64,000 nt of DNA from Chryseobacterium defluvii (GCF_014204415.1 NZ_JACHLE010000006.1:62001-126000), one strand, 5' to 3'; positions 19,334 to 28,502 are shown, counted from the first letter of the stretch. The notes: generated by a model not told the origin, from the letters alone. Program-made: numbers and translations.

Positions 19334-20077
19334 ATGAATATTTCGGCATACATTCTAGAATATCTCAAACAGTTTGGATCTGTTACGGTTCCCGGCTTTG
19401 GTGTGTTTTATCTGGAAAATTCTAAGGCAATTATCAATTCTGATAACGGAAGCATTCTTCCGCCTTCCAGCCAGATAGCCTTTACCCCTGATTATGGAGT
19501 GAAGTCTGATGAACTGGCAGCATTTATAAGCAGCCAGAAACAGAGTTCTATAGAATCTTCAAAAAATGAGCTGCTCATACAGACTGATTTTTGGAAGAAA
19601 AAACTTCAGGCAGATCAGATGCTTGAAATTCAGAATCTGGGCTCCATATTTATTGAAGATGGCAAAACCCATTTTAAAGGAAACCGCTTGGAGTCTGACC
19701 ATCCGGACTTTTACGGACTGGAAGAGATCCGTATTTCTGATATGAATGTGGATCATTCCCATACGGATAACATGGCAAACGAGTATCAGTTCAACACATC
19801 TCTTTTGTGGATTTTTCTTTTCATTGTTCCGGTTTTGGGAATACTTTACCTTACCTATACCCAGCCTGAGCTTCTTTTCGGAAAAAAATCCTTTGATGAA
19901 GCTTCTGCACAGGTAAGAACTCAGGAGAAAGTAAAAGAGGTAGTAAGGGTAAAATATGATTCTCTTCAACAGAAGAGATCAGACTCCCTGAAAAAAGATT
20001 CTTTAGCTGATCCGGCTGCAAAAAATGCAGGAATTCAGACCAATAAAAATAACATTAAGGCTACATGGCAAAAATAA
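19334..20077 (+). CDS. HU-domain (CCDC81-like) membrane protein
   Basis: A 247-residue protein. Residues 1-130 hold two short HU/IHF-like units (ILEYLKQFGSVTVPGFGVFY and a second, LQADQMLEIQNLGSIFIEDG). A single membrane helix (about 155-175) and a charged tail follow. Such HU-CCDC81 proteins in Bacteroidota usually link a cytoplasmic HU-like domain to the envelope, sometimes with SPOR; no SPOR domain is present here. Overlaps the following thioesterase gene by 13 nt, so the two are co-translated. Confidence 0.72.
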   Translation: MNISAYILEYLKQFGSVTVPGFGVFYLENSKAIINSDNGSILPPSSQIAFTPDYGVKSDELAAFISSQKQSSIESSKNELLIQTDFWKKKLQADQMLEIQNLGSIFIEDGKTHFKGNRLESDHPDFYGLEEIRISDMNVDHSHTDNMANEYQFNTSLLWIFLFIVPVLGILYLTYTQPELLFGKKSFDEASAQVRTQEKVKEVVRVKYDSLQQKRSDSLKKDSLADPAAKNAGIQTNKNNIKATWQK

Positions 20078-20586
20078 AAAAAGCGTCAGAATCCCTGACT
20101 ATCATGACCAATATTGTTCTTCCCAATGAAACCAATTCTTTAAGAAACCTTTTTGGAGGCGAGCTTCTGGCAAAGATGGACAGATGTGCATCCATTTCTG
20201 CTGCAAGGCATTGCGAAAGAAGAGTAGTAACGGCTTCTGTGAATCACGTTTCCTTCAACCATCCTATTCCTGAAGGAGGAGTAGTGGTTTTGGAATCCAA
20301 GGTTTCAAGAGCATTTTCTACTTCTATGGAAGTGTATGTGGATGTTTGGCTGGATGATCCGATCAATCAGAAGAAAATTCATACCAATGAAGGGATCTAT
20401 ACTTTTGTGGCAGTGGATGAATTCAACCGCCCGATCCCGATCCCGGAGATGGAGCCTGAAACAGAGCTGGAAAAAGAAAGATATGCTGCCGCTTTCCGAA
20501 GAAAAGAATTATCATTGATTCTTTCAGGAAGAATGAAGCCGTTAGAATCTGTGGAGCTTAAAAAACTATTCCAGGAGCCAGGTTAA
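20065..20586 (+). CDS. Acyl-CoA thioesterase, hotdog fold (YciA/BACH-like)
   Basis: A 173-residue thioesterase that releases CoA from acyl-CoAs. Family signatures: PNETNSLRNLFGGELLAKMD, VTASVNHVSFNHPIPEGGVV and VVLESKVSRAFSTSMEVYV. One hotdog domain plus a C-terminal extension of about 40 residues. It starts within the end of the HU-like gene. Substrate chain length cannot be read from sequence. Confidence 0.9.
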   Translation: MAKIKKASESLTIMTNIVLPNETNSLRNLFGGELLAKMDRCASISAARHCERRVVTASVNHVSFNHPIPEGGVVVLESKVSRAFSTSMEVYVDVWLDDPINQKKIHTNEGIYTFVAVDEFNRPIPIPEMEPETELEKERYAAAFRRKELSLILSGRMKPLESVELKKLFQEPG

Positions 20587-20637
20587 TTGCGAATAGCATT
20601 GTTGTATTTGAAAAGGCTTGCGGATTTTGCGTTTGAA

Positions 20638-20819
20638 ATATGAACCACAAAAGTCACAAAAGTTTTTAAAAATACGCTTGAAAAAAAACTCTAAAGAGTT
20701 CACATGATATGAAAATCAAAGATTTTCAAAAGCTAACGAGATCTTTAATATACTTCTAAAGATCTTACAATGAAAACTTAGGTGTCTAAAACAGCTTTTG
20801 TGAGTTTTGTGGTTCATAT
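20638..20819. repeat. 182-bp inverted-repeat element, family A
   Basis: 25-nt terminal arms (20638-20662 and 20795-20819), reverse complements with one mismatch, of the type TGAACCACAAAAGTCACAAA. The interior contains AAAATCAAAGATTTTCAAAAG. Related to the elements at 60409 and 50290. No ORF. Confidence 0.85.
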
Positions 20820-20843
20820 TTTTGATAAGTCTAAACCTAATTA

Positions 20844-21773
20844 ATGAAAATTCTCCTTTTAGATAAAAACCATCCTCTCATCACAGAGCAGCTTCTAGCC
20901 AAAAACTTTACTTTGGAAGAAGACTTTACGTCCTCTTATGATGAGGTTTGCAATACAATTGAAAATTACGACGGGATCATTATCAGAAGCCGTATTCCTT
21001 TAGATAAGAATTTTCTTGAAAGAGGAAAAAACCTGAAATTCATCGCAAGGGTGGGTGCCGGAATGGAAAATATAGATGTTGTAGCGGCGCGGCAGCTGGG
21101 TATCCAATTGATCAATTCCCCGGAAGGAAACCGTGATTCTGTTGCAGAGCATGTGGTAGGAATGCTGTTGGTTTTAATGCACCGCCTGTTTATTGCTTCC
21201 CTGGAAGTAAAGGACGGGATCTGGAAACGCGAAGAGAACAGAGGAGATGAGCTGTTAGGAAAAACGGTAGGCCTTATCGGGTATGGAAATATGGGGAAAG
21301 CAGCGGCGAAAAGGCTTTCCGGCTTTGGATGCAAAGTGATCTTCCATGATATTCTGCCAGATCTTTCAGATGAATTTGCCAGCCAGGTGACCTTAGACCA
21401 ACTAAAAAATTCAGCAGATATTGTAAGCCTTCATATTCCGCTTACGACAGAAACGTATCATCTGGTCGATGAAGAATTCATTTCCGGAATGAAGAAGGAC
21501 TTTTATTTCATCAATACGGCAAGAGGTAAAAATGTAAATACCGGGAGTCTGGTTGAAGGCCTGAGATCTGGAAAGATAAAAGGAGCCTGCCTGGATGTCC
21601 TGGAATATGAAAAATCTTCTTTTGAACATCTGGAAACAGAAAACGACGATCTGAAATACCTTTTGGATTCTGAAAAAGTAATAGTAACTCCCCATATTGC
21701 CGGATGGACCCATCAAAGCAAGGAAAAACTGGCACAAATTATTGTAGATAAGATATTAGCTTCTTTTGGCTAA
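20844..21773 (+). CDS. D-isomer-specific 2-hydroxyacid dehydrogenase
   Basis: A 309-residue NAD(P)-dependent dehydrogenase of the SerA/hydroxypyruvate-reductase superfamily. The nucleotide-binding motif is VGLIGYGNMGKAAAKRL. The catalytic Arg is expected in INTARGKNV, the Glu in VLEYEKSSFE, and the His in TPHIAGWTH. It lacks the ACT/ASB regulatory domains of long 3-phosphoglycerate dehydrogenases. The substrate could be 3-phosphoglycerate, glyoxylate/hydroxypyruvate or another 2-oxoacid. It sits between two repeat-filled gaps, with no operon partner. Confidence 0.88.
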   Translation: MKILLLDKNHPLITEQLLAKNFTLEEDFTSSYDEVCNTIENYDGIIIRSRIPLDKNFLERGKNLKFIARVGAGMENIDVVAARQLGIQLINSPEGNRDSVAEHVVGMLLVLMHRLFIASLEVKDGIWKREENRGDELLGKTVGLIGYGNMGKAAAKRLSGFGCKVIFHDILPDLSDEFASQVTLDQLKNSADIVSLHIPLTTETYHLVDEEFISGMKKDFYFINTARGKNVNTGSLVEGLRSGKIKGACLDVLEYEKSSFEHLETENDDLKYLLDSEKVIVTPHIAGWTHQSKEKLAQIIVDKILASFG

Positions 21774-21780
21774 AGGTTAA

Positions 21781-21930
21781 AAGGCAAAATCGCGAAACTG
21801 TAAAATTGTAAAACAGTTAATAGTTTTTTAAACTACACTATTTGCCATTTCACTATCTCGCCTTTTTGCCTTTTCGCGATTTTACTCTTTTATGATTTTA
21901 CATTTTTACGATTCGGCAATTTTACAAATT
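21781..21930. repeat. Imperfect inverted-repeat element, family D
   Basis: AGGCAAAATCGCGAAACTGT on the left faces TTTTTGCCTTTTCGCGATTT on the right, with many short words around GCAAAATCGCGA and AAATTGTAAAA repeated. No coding potential. May also form a hairpin after the dehydrogenase gene. Confidence 0.6.
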
Positions 21931-22036
21931 TACCTTTGCCCTTTCTCATCTGTCATGTTAAATAATTCATAATATATGCTCATTATTTAATATTTATTTT
22001 GAGTTTTATTAAATTGCTGCTCATTTCCTTGAACCC

Positions 22037-23293
22037 ATGAAGAAGCTTAATCTTATACCAGTTTTAATAGCTGTTGTATTACTTTTTTCCTGTAAAAACA
22101 AGTCCGAATCCAATGAGTCTGTAGCAGAAACCCGTCTTCCTAATTTCGGGAATGTAGATCTGGATAAAGTTTTCACAAAAGCAGACAGCGATCTCTCTAA
22201 TAAAGATTCGGTTGTTCATTTTATAGATCAGTATTATAAGACCATATGGGAGGGAAGCGATCTGAGCGGAGGAATACTGGTTGCGAAAGGGAATGATATC
22301 CTGTATGAGAATTACAGGGGCTTCGGAAGGGAAGGGAATCAGATGCCCATTGGTAAAACGACTCCTTTGCATGTGGCTTCGGTTTCTAAGACACTGACGG
22401 CTATGGCTATGATGAAACTGGTAGAAGCGGGAAAAATACAGTTGTCGGATCATTTAACCCAGTACTTTCCCGGATTTCCCTATCCGGATGTTACCGTTCA
22501 GACCTTACTGGATCAAAGAAGCGGTCTTCCGAAATATGAATATTTCATCACGAAAATACAGCCGGCCCCGGCAGAGCTTTCAAAACCTTATCTAACCAAT
22601 CAGGATATACTGGATATGATCATCCGGTATAAGCCTGAGCTTGCCAGAGATACGGATACAGGATTTATGTACTGTAATACCAATTTTGCATTGCTGGCAC
22701 TACTAATAGAAAAAGTGACGGGAATGCCTTTTCCACAGGTGATGAAAGAAATGGTTTTTACACCGCTAAAAATGAATAACAGCTATATCTTCCAGGAGAA
22801 AGATATCCCTACAGCAGCACAATCCTTTTATTATGGCGGGAACAGATTATATCCTTTAGACAGGCTGGATCTTATCTACGGTGATAAAAATGTATATACC
22901 ACCCCGGGAGACCTTTATAACTTTTCCAAAGCCATGTTCTCCAAAGACTTTTTAAAACCGGAACTAATGGAAATGGTCTTTACTCCTTACAGCAATGAAA
23001 AGGCAGGAGTGAATAACTATGGCCTGGGATTCCGGATGAAGATTTTTGACAACGGGGAAAAACTGACATATCATAACGGATGGTGGCATGGTACCAATGC
23101 TGTTTTTGCCCATTTACTCAAATCAAAAGTAACTATTGTTGCGATAGGGAATAAATATTCTGCCAGGGTGTATACGGCACTGGCCTTATCGGGGCTTTTT
23201 GAAGATTTTCCCATACAGAAAGATAAGCTTCACAGCATCATGAATGATAAGCAGGATTCTTTGAAAAGCGGACATGAAGTTTATGGAGAATAA
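22037..23293 (+). CDS. Serine hydrolase of the class C beta-lactamase / PBP family, lipoprotein
   Basis: A 418-residue lipoprotein: signal peptide with lipobox VLLFSC (Cys19), then a beta-lactamase-like domain. The catalytic SxxK is S115-VS-K118 in HVASVSKTLTAM; the second motif is YCN (in MYCNTNFALL), and HNGWWHG may act as the KTG equivalent. Such envelope proteins include peptidases, esterases and penicillin-interactive proteins; resistance is not implied. The 3' end runs close to the next gene, which starts 25 nt later. Confidence 0.85.
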   Translation: MKKLNLIPVLIAVVLLFSCKNKSESNESVAETRLPNFGNVDLDKVFTKADSDLSNKDSVVHFIDQYYKTIWEGSDLSGGILVAKGNDILYENYRGFGREGNQMPIGKTTPLHVASVSKTLTAMAMMKLVEAGKIQLSDHLTQYFPGFPYPDVTVQTLLDQRSGLPKYEYFITKIQPAPAELSKPYLTNQDILDMIIRYKPELARDTDTGFMYCNTNFALLALLIEKVTGMPFPQVMKEMVFTPLKMNNSYIFQEKDIPTAAQSFYYGGNRLYPLDRLDLIYGDKNVYTTPGDLYNFSKAMFSKDFLKPELMEMVFTPYSNEKAGVNNYGLGFRMKIFDNGEKLTYHNGWWHGTNAVFAHLLKSKVTIVAIGNKYSARVYTALALSGLFEDFPIQKDKLHSIMNDKQDSLKSGHEVYGE

Positions 23294-23297
23294 TGTT

Positions 23298-23305
23298 TAT
23301 TTTTG
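23298..23305 (+). promoter_or_regulatory. -7 element before the Ig-like lipoprotein gene
   Basis: TATTTTTG, 13 nt before ATG 23319; no -33 element at normal spacing, so weak evidence. Confidence 0.4.
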
Positions 23306-23318
23306 CTCAAATATATTC

Positions 23319-25112
23319 ATGAAAAGATTCTTCTTATTACTGGTCATCGGTTTTCTTGTGCAATCCTGTGCAAGGGTCGGTTCGCCTGTAGGTGGCCCGA
23401 AAGACTCCCTGGCTCCGAGGTTTTTAAGCTCAAATATTGATACTACAAGAGTGAATGTTCCCAGAGATATCAGAGAGCTGCGCCTTGATTTTGATGAATA
23501 TATTACTTTGAAAGACATCAGTAAAAACCTGATCATTTCCCCTCCCATCGAGAAGATTAAACGTATTCTGCCCTCTAATATTGCCAACAGGTATGTCATC
23601 ATTCAATGGGAAGATACATTGCAGGCCAATACAACCTACAATTTTAACTTCGGAAATTCTATTGCAGATAACAATGAAGCGAATATCCTGCGATACTTCA
23701 ATTTTGCCTTCTCTACCGGAGAAAAGCTGGATGATCTCTATATAAGCGGTGAAGTGAAGGATGCGTTTGCCATAAAAAAGCAGACTGCCAATAATGAAAA
23801 TAAGCTTGCAGTAGGGCTGTATCAGGTGAAAGATACCATCAATTATAAACAGAAGCCATATTATATTACAAAAGTTGATGACGACGGGTATTATGAGCTT
23901 AATTATCTGTCTCCGGGAAAATACAAGATCATTGCTTTTGAAGATGAAAACGGAAATTCTATATATGATGTGGGGAAAGAAAAGATTGGTTTCCAGAAAG
24001 AGACCATAGATTTTGAGAAATCTATCTCAGGTTTGAATTTAAAAGTGTACCCTTCTAAAAAACCTCTGAAGTATATAGAAATGAAAGAATCTCCGGGAGG
24101 TGCCTTAATGATCTTTGAAGGAAAACCTGATGAGGTGAAAGTGCTTTCCCTCAATGAAAAGCTTCAGGATATTAAAGTGACACACCGTTCCAAATCAGAT
24201 ACAGTAAGAATCTGGTTTGATGCTGTAAAAAATAATGTAGGGCAAACCGTAACAGAAAACTTAAAGTTCAGCTATGATTTTGATGCGGATACCAGTAATA
24301 ACGGCAAAAAGCAGGAGGCTTCCCTGTTCTATAAGTACAATGCGAAAAATGCTATGGACCTCGTCAATACCGAAGGAGCGGCATTACCACCAAAAACCGA
24401 TTTTAAGATTACTTCCAATTATATCATTGATAAAATAAACACCGAAAAATGGGTATTAAAAAGCGATAGCTTAACCACACATTCATTTACGGCAAAGATC
24501 TCGGAAACTGATCCTTATGAAATTTTAGTGCGGTCTGAATTTGAAGCAGGGAAAAAATATCAGCTTACAGTTCCTAAAGAGACAGTTTCATCATTTTATG
24601 CTAAAAACTCAGTCTCAAAACGATTTGACTTTGAAGCTGATAAAGTTGAAAATTACGGAAGCCTGGCGTTTACCCTTCAGAATGGGCCTTCTGCAAATTA
24701 TTGGATCCAGCTGTTAGATTCTTCGGAAAAAGTTCAATATCAGAAATATACATCAGGAAATGCCGTTAAGTTTGATATCCTTAAACCTGGAGAATATATT
24801 GTAAGGATCCTTGTGGATAATAATGGCAATAAATATTGGGATGAAGCGGATTTTGAAAACGCTACTTTTGCTGAAGATTCCTATGTTTTTTATAAAGTGG
24901 CAATCGTAAGGCCATTATGGGATACTATTGAACAGTGGGATTTGAAAGACACCAGAACCTTGGAGAGTCCTAAAACTACAACTTCTTCTAAAAATAGTAA
25001 TAGTACCTCACAGCCAGCCAGAACCCAAGACAGATCGTTACAAAGCCCGGGACTTAATAATACGAATACCGGAGTAAGATCAGACAGAGCTGTTTTAAAG
25101 CCTGTGAAATAA
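23319..25112 (+). CDS. Ig-like domain lipoprotein
   Basis: A 597-residue surface or periplasmic lipoprotein. I chose ATG 23319 because MKRFFLLLVIGFLVQSC is a typical lipoprotein signal (Cys17); an upstream in-frame ATG at 23274 lies inside the previous gene. It begins ARVGSPVGGPKDSLAPRF, the usual start of a Bacteroidota family with an N-terminal bacterial Ig-like (Big_5/SbsA-type) domain. A CarboxypepD_reg-like segment (YYELNYLSPGKYKIIAFEDE) follows and a second such unit lies near the C-terminus, before a Ser/Thr/Asn-rich tail. Function unknown. Confidence 0.82.
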   Translation: MKRFFLLLVIGFLVQSCARVGSPVGGPKDSLAPRFLSSNIDTTRVNVPRDIRELRLDFDEYITLKDISKNLIISPPIEKIKRILPSNIANRYVIIQWEDTLQANTTYNFNFGNSIADNNEANILRYFNFAFSTGEKLDDLYISGEVKDAFAIKKQTANNENKLAVGLYQVKDTINYKQKPYYITKVDDDGYYELNYLSPGKYKIIAFEDENGNSIYDVGKEKIGFQKETIDFEKSISGLNLKVYPSKKPLKYIEMKESPGGALMIFEGKPDEVKVLSLNEKLQDIKVTHRSKSDTVRIWFDAVKNNVGQTVTENLKFSYDFDADTSNNGKKQEASLFYKYNAKNAMDLVNTEGAALPPKTDFKITSNYIIDKINTEKWVLKSDSLTTHSFTAKISETDPYEILVRSEFEAGKKYQLTVPKETVSSFYAKNSVSKRFDFEADKVENYGSLAFTLQNGPSANYWIQLLDSSEKVQYQKYTSGNAVKFDILKPGEYIVRILVDNNGNKYWDEADFENATFAEDSYVFYKVAIVRPLWDTIEQWDLKDTRTLESPKTTTSSKNSNSTSQPARTQDRSLQSPGLNNTNTGVRSDRAVLKPVK

Positions 25113-25117
25113 TTGGT

Positions 25118-25576
25118 ATGAAAAGATTAAGACAAATTGCACTTTGGATTGTAGTGGCTTTTGCATTGATTCAGTTCATCCCGGTTGACAGGGTGAATAA
25201 GCCGGTCGATCATGCAGCCAATTTTGTTGATTCTAAAAAAACACCAGTCAATATAGCGAAACTTCTGAAAAATGCCTGCTATGACTGTCATTCAAATGAA
25301 ACAGTTTATCCCAAATATGCTTATATAGCTCCCGTTTCCTGGTCCGTGAAAAACCATGTGAATGAAGGTAGAGAACATCTTAATTTTTCTATTTGGGAAA
25401 CTTATAACAAGGATTTGAAAGAAAGTATGCTTGATAAATCTATTCAGTCCATTCGGAGCAAAGCAATGCCTATGCCGGGTTATATAGTCTATCATACAGA
25501 GGCCAACCTATCTGAAGCAGAAAGAATATTATTGATTAATTATTTTCAGGAAATGCTGAATTTAAAAACGTACTGA
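25118..25576 (+). CDS. Haem-binding domain protein
   Basis: A 152-residue protein with one N-terminal membrane anchor (about residues 6-22) and a single c-type haem motif CYDCH (residues 54-58), followed by KYAYIAPVSW and a helical region. Matches the short Haem_bd family common in Bacteroidota, probably a periplasmic electron carrier or sensor. Starts 5 nt after the Ig-like gene, so likely co-transcribed with it. Confidence 0.88.
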   Translation: MKRLRQIALWIVVAFALIQFIPVDRVNKPVDHAANFVDSKKTPVNIAKLLKNACYDCHSNETVYPKYAYIAPVSWSVKNHVNEGREHLNFSIWETYNKDLKESMLDKSIQSIRSKAMPMPGYIVYHTEANLSEAERILLINYFQEMLNLKTY

Positions 25577-25593
25577 TATTTAAAGGATAAAAA

Positions 25594-25783
25594 ACCACAG
25601 ATTTCACGGATTTACACAGACGTTCATGTATAAATTCTGCGGGAATATAAAAGTAATGCCTAGGCAAACGGAATTATTCCTTAAAAAATATTAAGGATTC
25701 AAAAACAAAAACCATCAAAGATTTCATGAACCTGCACGGATAACTATGCGTAAACATCTGTGTAAATCCGTGAAATCTGTGGT
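25594..25783. repeat. 190-bp element with perfect 27-bp terminal inverted repeats, family B
   Basis: The arms at 25594-25620 and 25757-25783 are perfect reverse complements (ACCACAGATTTCACGGATTT...). The interior has no ORF. It fills the gap between convergent genes. Related shorter copies are at 36520 and 42543. Confidence 0.88.
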
Positions 25784-25790
25784 CCGAAAA

Positions 25791-26306
25791 TTATATGGTT
25801 TTCAAATACTGTTCAAAAAATATCTTCTGAGAATCAAAAGCAATATCATCAAGGTCAATTTCCGCTAAAGAAATCCACTGTGCTTCTGAAATTTCGGAAA
25901 GTTCAAGGCTTACCTCAAATTTTTCCGGAACATTATATTCGTAAAACAGGTCAATGGTATTATAATCGATCTCTTTGTATTGATAAACATTTGGTAAGCT
26001 TGCCAGGTATCTCAGTTTTGAAATGTCAATATGCATTTGCAGCTCTTCGAAGAGTTCCCTTTTGCAGGTTTCTTCTGCGCTTTCCTTCGGATCCACAAAA
26101 CCTCCTGCCAAATCCAGTTTTCCTTTTTTAGGATCCCTGTTTCTTCTGGTAAGATACACTTCGTCACCGCATCTTATAACTACGGCAACAGCTCCGGCAA
26201 CATTGTTGTATAAGGTAAAATTACAATTGGGACAGCTCCATTTCTTTTCGCCGTCCCAATGTAAAGAATCTCTACTGCAGCTGGGGCAGTATTTTAATAT
26301 TTTCAT
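25791..26306 (-). CDS. NUDIX hydrolase with N-terminal zinc ribbon
   Basis: A 171-residue hydrolase of nucleoside-diphosphate-linked compounds. Zinc-ribbon cysteines C7, C10, C25 and C28 (CPSC, CPNC) precede the Nudix box at about residues 68-90 (GGFVDPKESAEETCKRELFE). The zinc ribbon resembles NudC-type NADH pyrophosphatases, but the protein is shorter, so the substrate is uncertain. Its ATG overlaps the stop of xerD by 4 nt (ATGA). Confidence 0.9.
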   Translation of the reverse strand: MKILKYCPSCSRDSLHWDGEKKWSCPNCNFTLYNNVAGAVAVVIRCGDEVYLTRRNRDPKKGKLDLAGGFVDPKESAEETCKRELFEELQMHIDISKLRYLASLPNVYQYKEIDYNTIDLFYEYNVPEKFEVSLELSEISEAQWISLAEIDLDDIAFDSQKIFFEQYLKTI

Positions 26307-27217
26307 TGAGTAACATTAATATTTCTCGGATGATAGCTTAAAATTACATCCCTGAGTTCTTCTGTTTTCAAATGAGTATAGATTTCCGTTGTAGTGATAC
26401 TCGAATGTCCCAGCATTTCCTGGATGTAACGCAAATCAGCTCCGTTTTGCAATAAATGGGTGGCAAATGAATGCCTGAAGGTGTGAGGAGATATTTTTTT
26501 GCTTACCCCCGCCTTGTCTGTAAGCTCCTTAATAATAAGAAATACAATTACTCTGGACATAGATGTCCCTCTGCTGTTAAGAAACAAAGTGTCTTCGTAT
26601 TTCTTATTGATTTTATTCTTGGAACGTACTTCCTGAATATAGCTTTTCAATAATTCCGCAGTATAATCAGCCAAAGGAACGAAACGGGTCTTATTTCCCT
26701 TTCCGTGTACTTTGATATAATTTTCGTAGAAATTAATGTTTGAAATTTTTAGATCAATAAGTTCTGAGACACGAAGTCCGCATCCGTAAAGAACCTCAAT
26801 AATGCATTGGTTTCTCTTTCCCAGATCCGAATTTACCTCTATAGCACTGATAATTTTATTAATATCAGGAAGGCTTAAAGTATCGGGAAGATACAATCCT
26901 AATTTTGGTCCTTCAAGCAGTGCTGCCGGATTATCTTCACGGTACTCGTCTTCAAGTAAAAATTTGAAGAAAGCCTTTATGGAAGATATCCATCTTGCCT
27001 GTGATCTTTCGCTGAACTTTTGTTTGGAAAGATTGAAGATGTACTCCTGCAGATTCTCATACCCTATAATATCTGGGCCGACGTTTGCCAGATCTTCTTC
27101 TGCGTATTCTTTTAGTTTTTTGATGTCTCGTACATACGCGTCGAGAGTGTTTTCTGAAAAATTTCTTTCGAAACGAAGAAAGATTTCAAAATCCTTAATT
27201 TTTTCATCCCAAGTCAT
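26303..27217 (-). CDS. xerD: Site-specific tyrosine recombinase XerD
   Basis: A 304-residue recombinase for chromosome-dimer resolution. N-terminal SAM-like core-binding domain (residues 1-90) and C-terminal catalytic domain with Arg in YGCGLRVSELIDL, HxxR in SPHTFRHSFATHLL, GHSSITTTEIYTH including the nucleophile Tyr. Full length, with no adjacent att sites or phage genes, so a housekeeping Xer protein rather than an integrase. Middle gene of the dCMP deaminase-xerD-NUDIX run. Confidence 0.93.
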   Translation of the reverse strand: MTWDEKIKDFEIFLRFERNFSENTLDAYVRDIKKLKEYAEEDLANVGPDIIGYENLQEYIFNLSKQKFSERSQARWISSIKAFFKFLLEDEYREDNPAALLEGPKLGLYLPDTLSLPDINKIISAIEVNSDLGKRNQCIIEVLYGCGLRVSELIDLKISNINFYENYIKVHGKGNKTRFVPLADYTAELLKSYIQEVRSKNKINKKYEDTLFLNSRGTSMSRVIVFLIIKELTDKAGVSKKISPHTFRHSFATHLLQNGADLRYIQEMLGHSSITTTEIYTHLKTEELRDVILSYHPRNINVTQ

Positions 27218-27223
27218 GTTGTG

Positions 27224-27646
27224 TTATTTTTTTAATTCACTTTCTGATATTTGTTCTATTTCAATGTTATGGTTTTTTAAAAATGATATTCCGTCATCAT
27301 CCGAATATTCATTGATGTACACTAGCCTGGTAATTCCCGCCTGCAAGATCAGTTTACTACACTCCTTGCACGGAGAAAGCGTTAAATATAACGTTGCACC
27401 TTTTGCAGATTGCGTAGAAGCTGCTAATTTCAATATTGCATTAGCTTCTGCGTGCAGCACATACCAGTGTGTTTTTCCCTCTTCATCCTCACAGCAGTTT
27501 TCAAATCCTGAAGGAGTACCATTGTAACCATCTGAAATAATCATCCTATCTTTTACGATAAGAGCTCCTACCTGCTTTCTTTTGCAGTAGGATAGTTTTG
27601 CCCACTCCTGAGCCATTTTTAGATAAGCCTTGTCAAACTTATTCAT
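27224..27646 (-). CDS. Deoxycytidylate (dCMP) deaminase family protein
   Basis: A 140-residue zinc deaminase. The active-site motif is HAEAN (H65, E67) and the second zinc motif is PCKEC (C93, C96). YNGTPSGFENC is typical of dCMP deaminase/ComEB proteins. Expected to convert dCMP to dUMP for thymidylate synthesis. Ends 6 nt before xerD starts. Confidence 0.92.
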   Translation of the reverse strand: MNKFDKAYLKMAQEWAKLSYCKRKQVGALIVKDRMIISDGYNGTPSGFENCCEDEEGKTHWYVLHAEANAILKLAASTQSAKGATLYLTLSPCKECSKLILQAGITRLVYINEYSDDDGISFLKNHNIEIEQISESELKK

Positions 27647-27689
27647 ACCTCACAGCATTGTTTTTTTCGAAATAATTTGTATTAAGGGT

Positions 27690-28457
27690 TTAGAAGTTCG
27701 GCTTTCTTTTTTCCATAAAAGCAGAAACTCCTTCTTTTTTATCGTCCATTTCAAAAAGCTGTCCGAAATATTTGATTTCAGCTTCAAATCCTTTGTCTGT
27801 GTCCGATAGGTTTACGGCATCTATTGCCTTGGATATTGCCATGGGTGAATTTCTGGCAATAAGGGTTGCTAATTCTTTTGTTTTAGTTAATAATTCTTCA
27901 ATAGGATATACCTCATTTACCAGTCCGATCTCTTTTGCTCTTTGAGCGGGGATCATCTTGGCAGAGAAGATCAATTCGTTGGCAAGGCCTTTTCCGATAA
28001 GCTTCGGAAGCCTTTGAGTCCCTCCGTACCCCGGGATTAATCCCAAAGTAACTTCCGGAAGCCCCAATTTGGCATTCTCAGATGCATATCTGATGTGGCA
28101 CGCCATAGCAAGCTCTAGTCCGCCACCCAATGCAAATCCGTTTACGGCAGCAATTACGGGTTTAGACATATTTTCAATTTTGTTGAACAGGATATTCTGG
28201 CTGTTTCTGGCCAGTTCTTCTGCTTTTTCCTGTCCGAAATCACTAAATTCTTTAATGTCAGCACCGGCAACAAAGGACTTCTCGCCGCTTCCTGTAATGA
28301 TGATCACTCTGCAGGAGTTATCGGCCTTCAATTCGTCCAGTAATGTACTGATTTCCTGAATGGTTTCGGCATTTAATGCGTTTAAACTTTCAGGTCTGTT
28401 TATTGTAATTATAGATAATTTATCTTCCTTTTTTAATAATGTGTTTTTGTAGTCCAT
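27690..28457 (-). CDS. Enoyl-CoA hydratase/isomerase (crotonase) family protein
   Basis: A 255-residue crotonase. Oxyanion-hole segments are GEKSFVAGADIKEFSDF and NGFALGGGLELAMACH; the catalytic glutamates are expected at LPEVTLGLIPGYGGTQRLPK. This suits short-chain enoyl-CoA hydration in beta-oxidation, but 3-hydroxybutyryl-CoA dehydratase activity is equally possible. 43 nt upstream of the deaminase gene. Confidence 0.92.
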   Translation of the reverse strand: MDYKNTLLKKEDKLSIITINRPESLNALNAETIQEISTLLDELKADNSCRVIIITGSGEKSFVAGADIKEFSDFGQEKAEELARNSQNILFNKIENMSKPVIAAVNGFALGGGLELAMACHIRYASENAKLGLPEVTLGLIPGYGGTQRLPKLIGKGLANELIFSAKMIPAQRAKEIGLVNEVYPIEELLTKTKELATLIARNSPMAISKAIDAVNLSDTDKGFEAEIKYFGQLFEMDDKKEGVSAFMEKRKPNF

Positions 28458-28502
28458 TTTCCACTTTAAAATCCTTTCGTCTGCAAATTATGAATTTTTT
28501 AC

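Noticed and set aside
19559..19969. 136-codon minus frame inside the HU-like gene
   Set aside because: Shadow frame; the plus-strand gene has promoter, domains and operon overlap.
22037..23293. Antibiotic-resistance beta-lactamase
   Set aside because: It has the serine hydrolase fold and SxxK, but many envelope peptidases and esterases share this; no specific resistance signature seen.
26303..27217. Phage or island integrase
   Set aside because: Sequence and length fit housekeeping XerD, with no att duplications or phage genes nearby.
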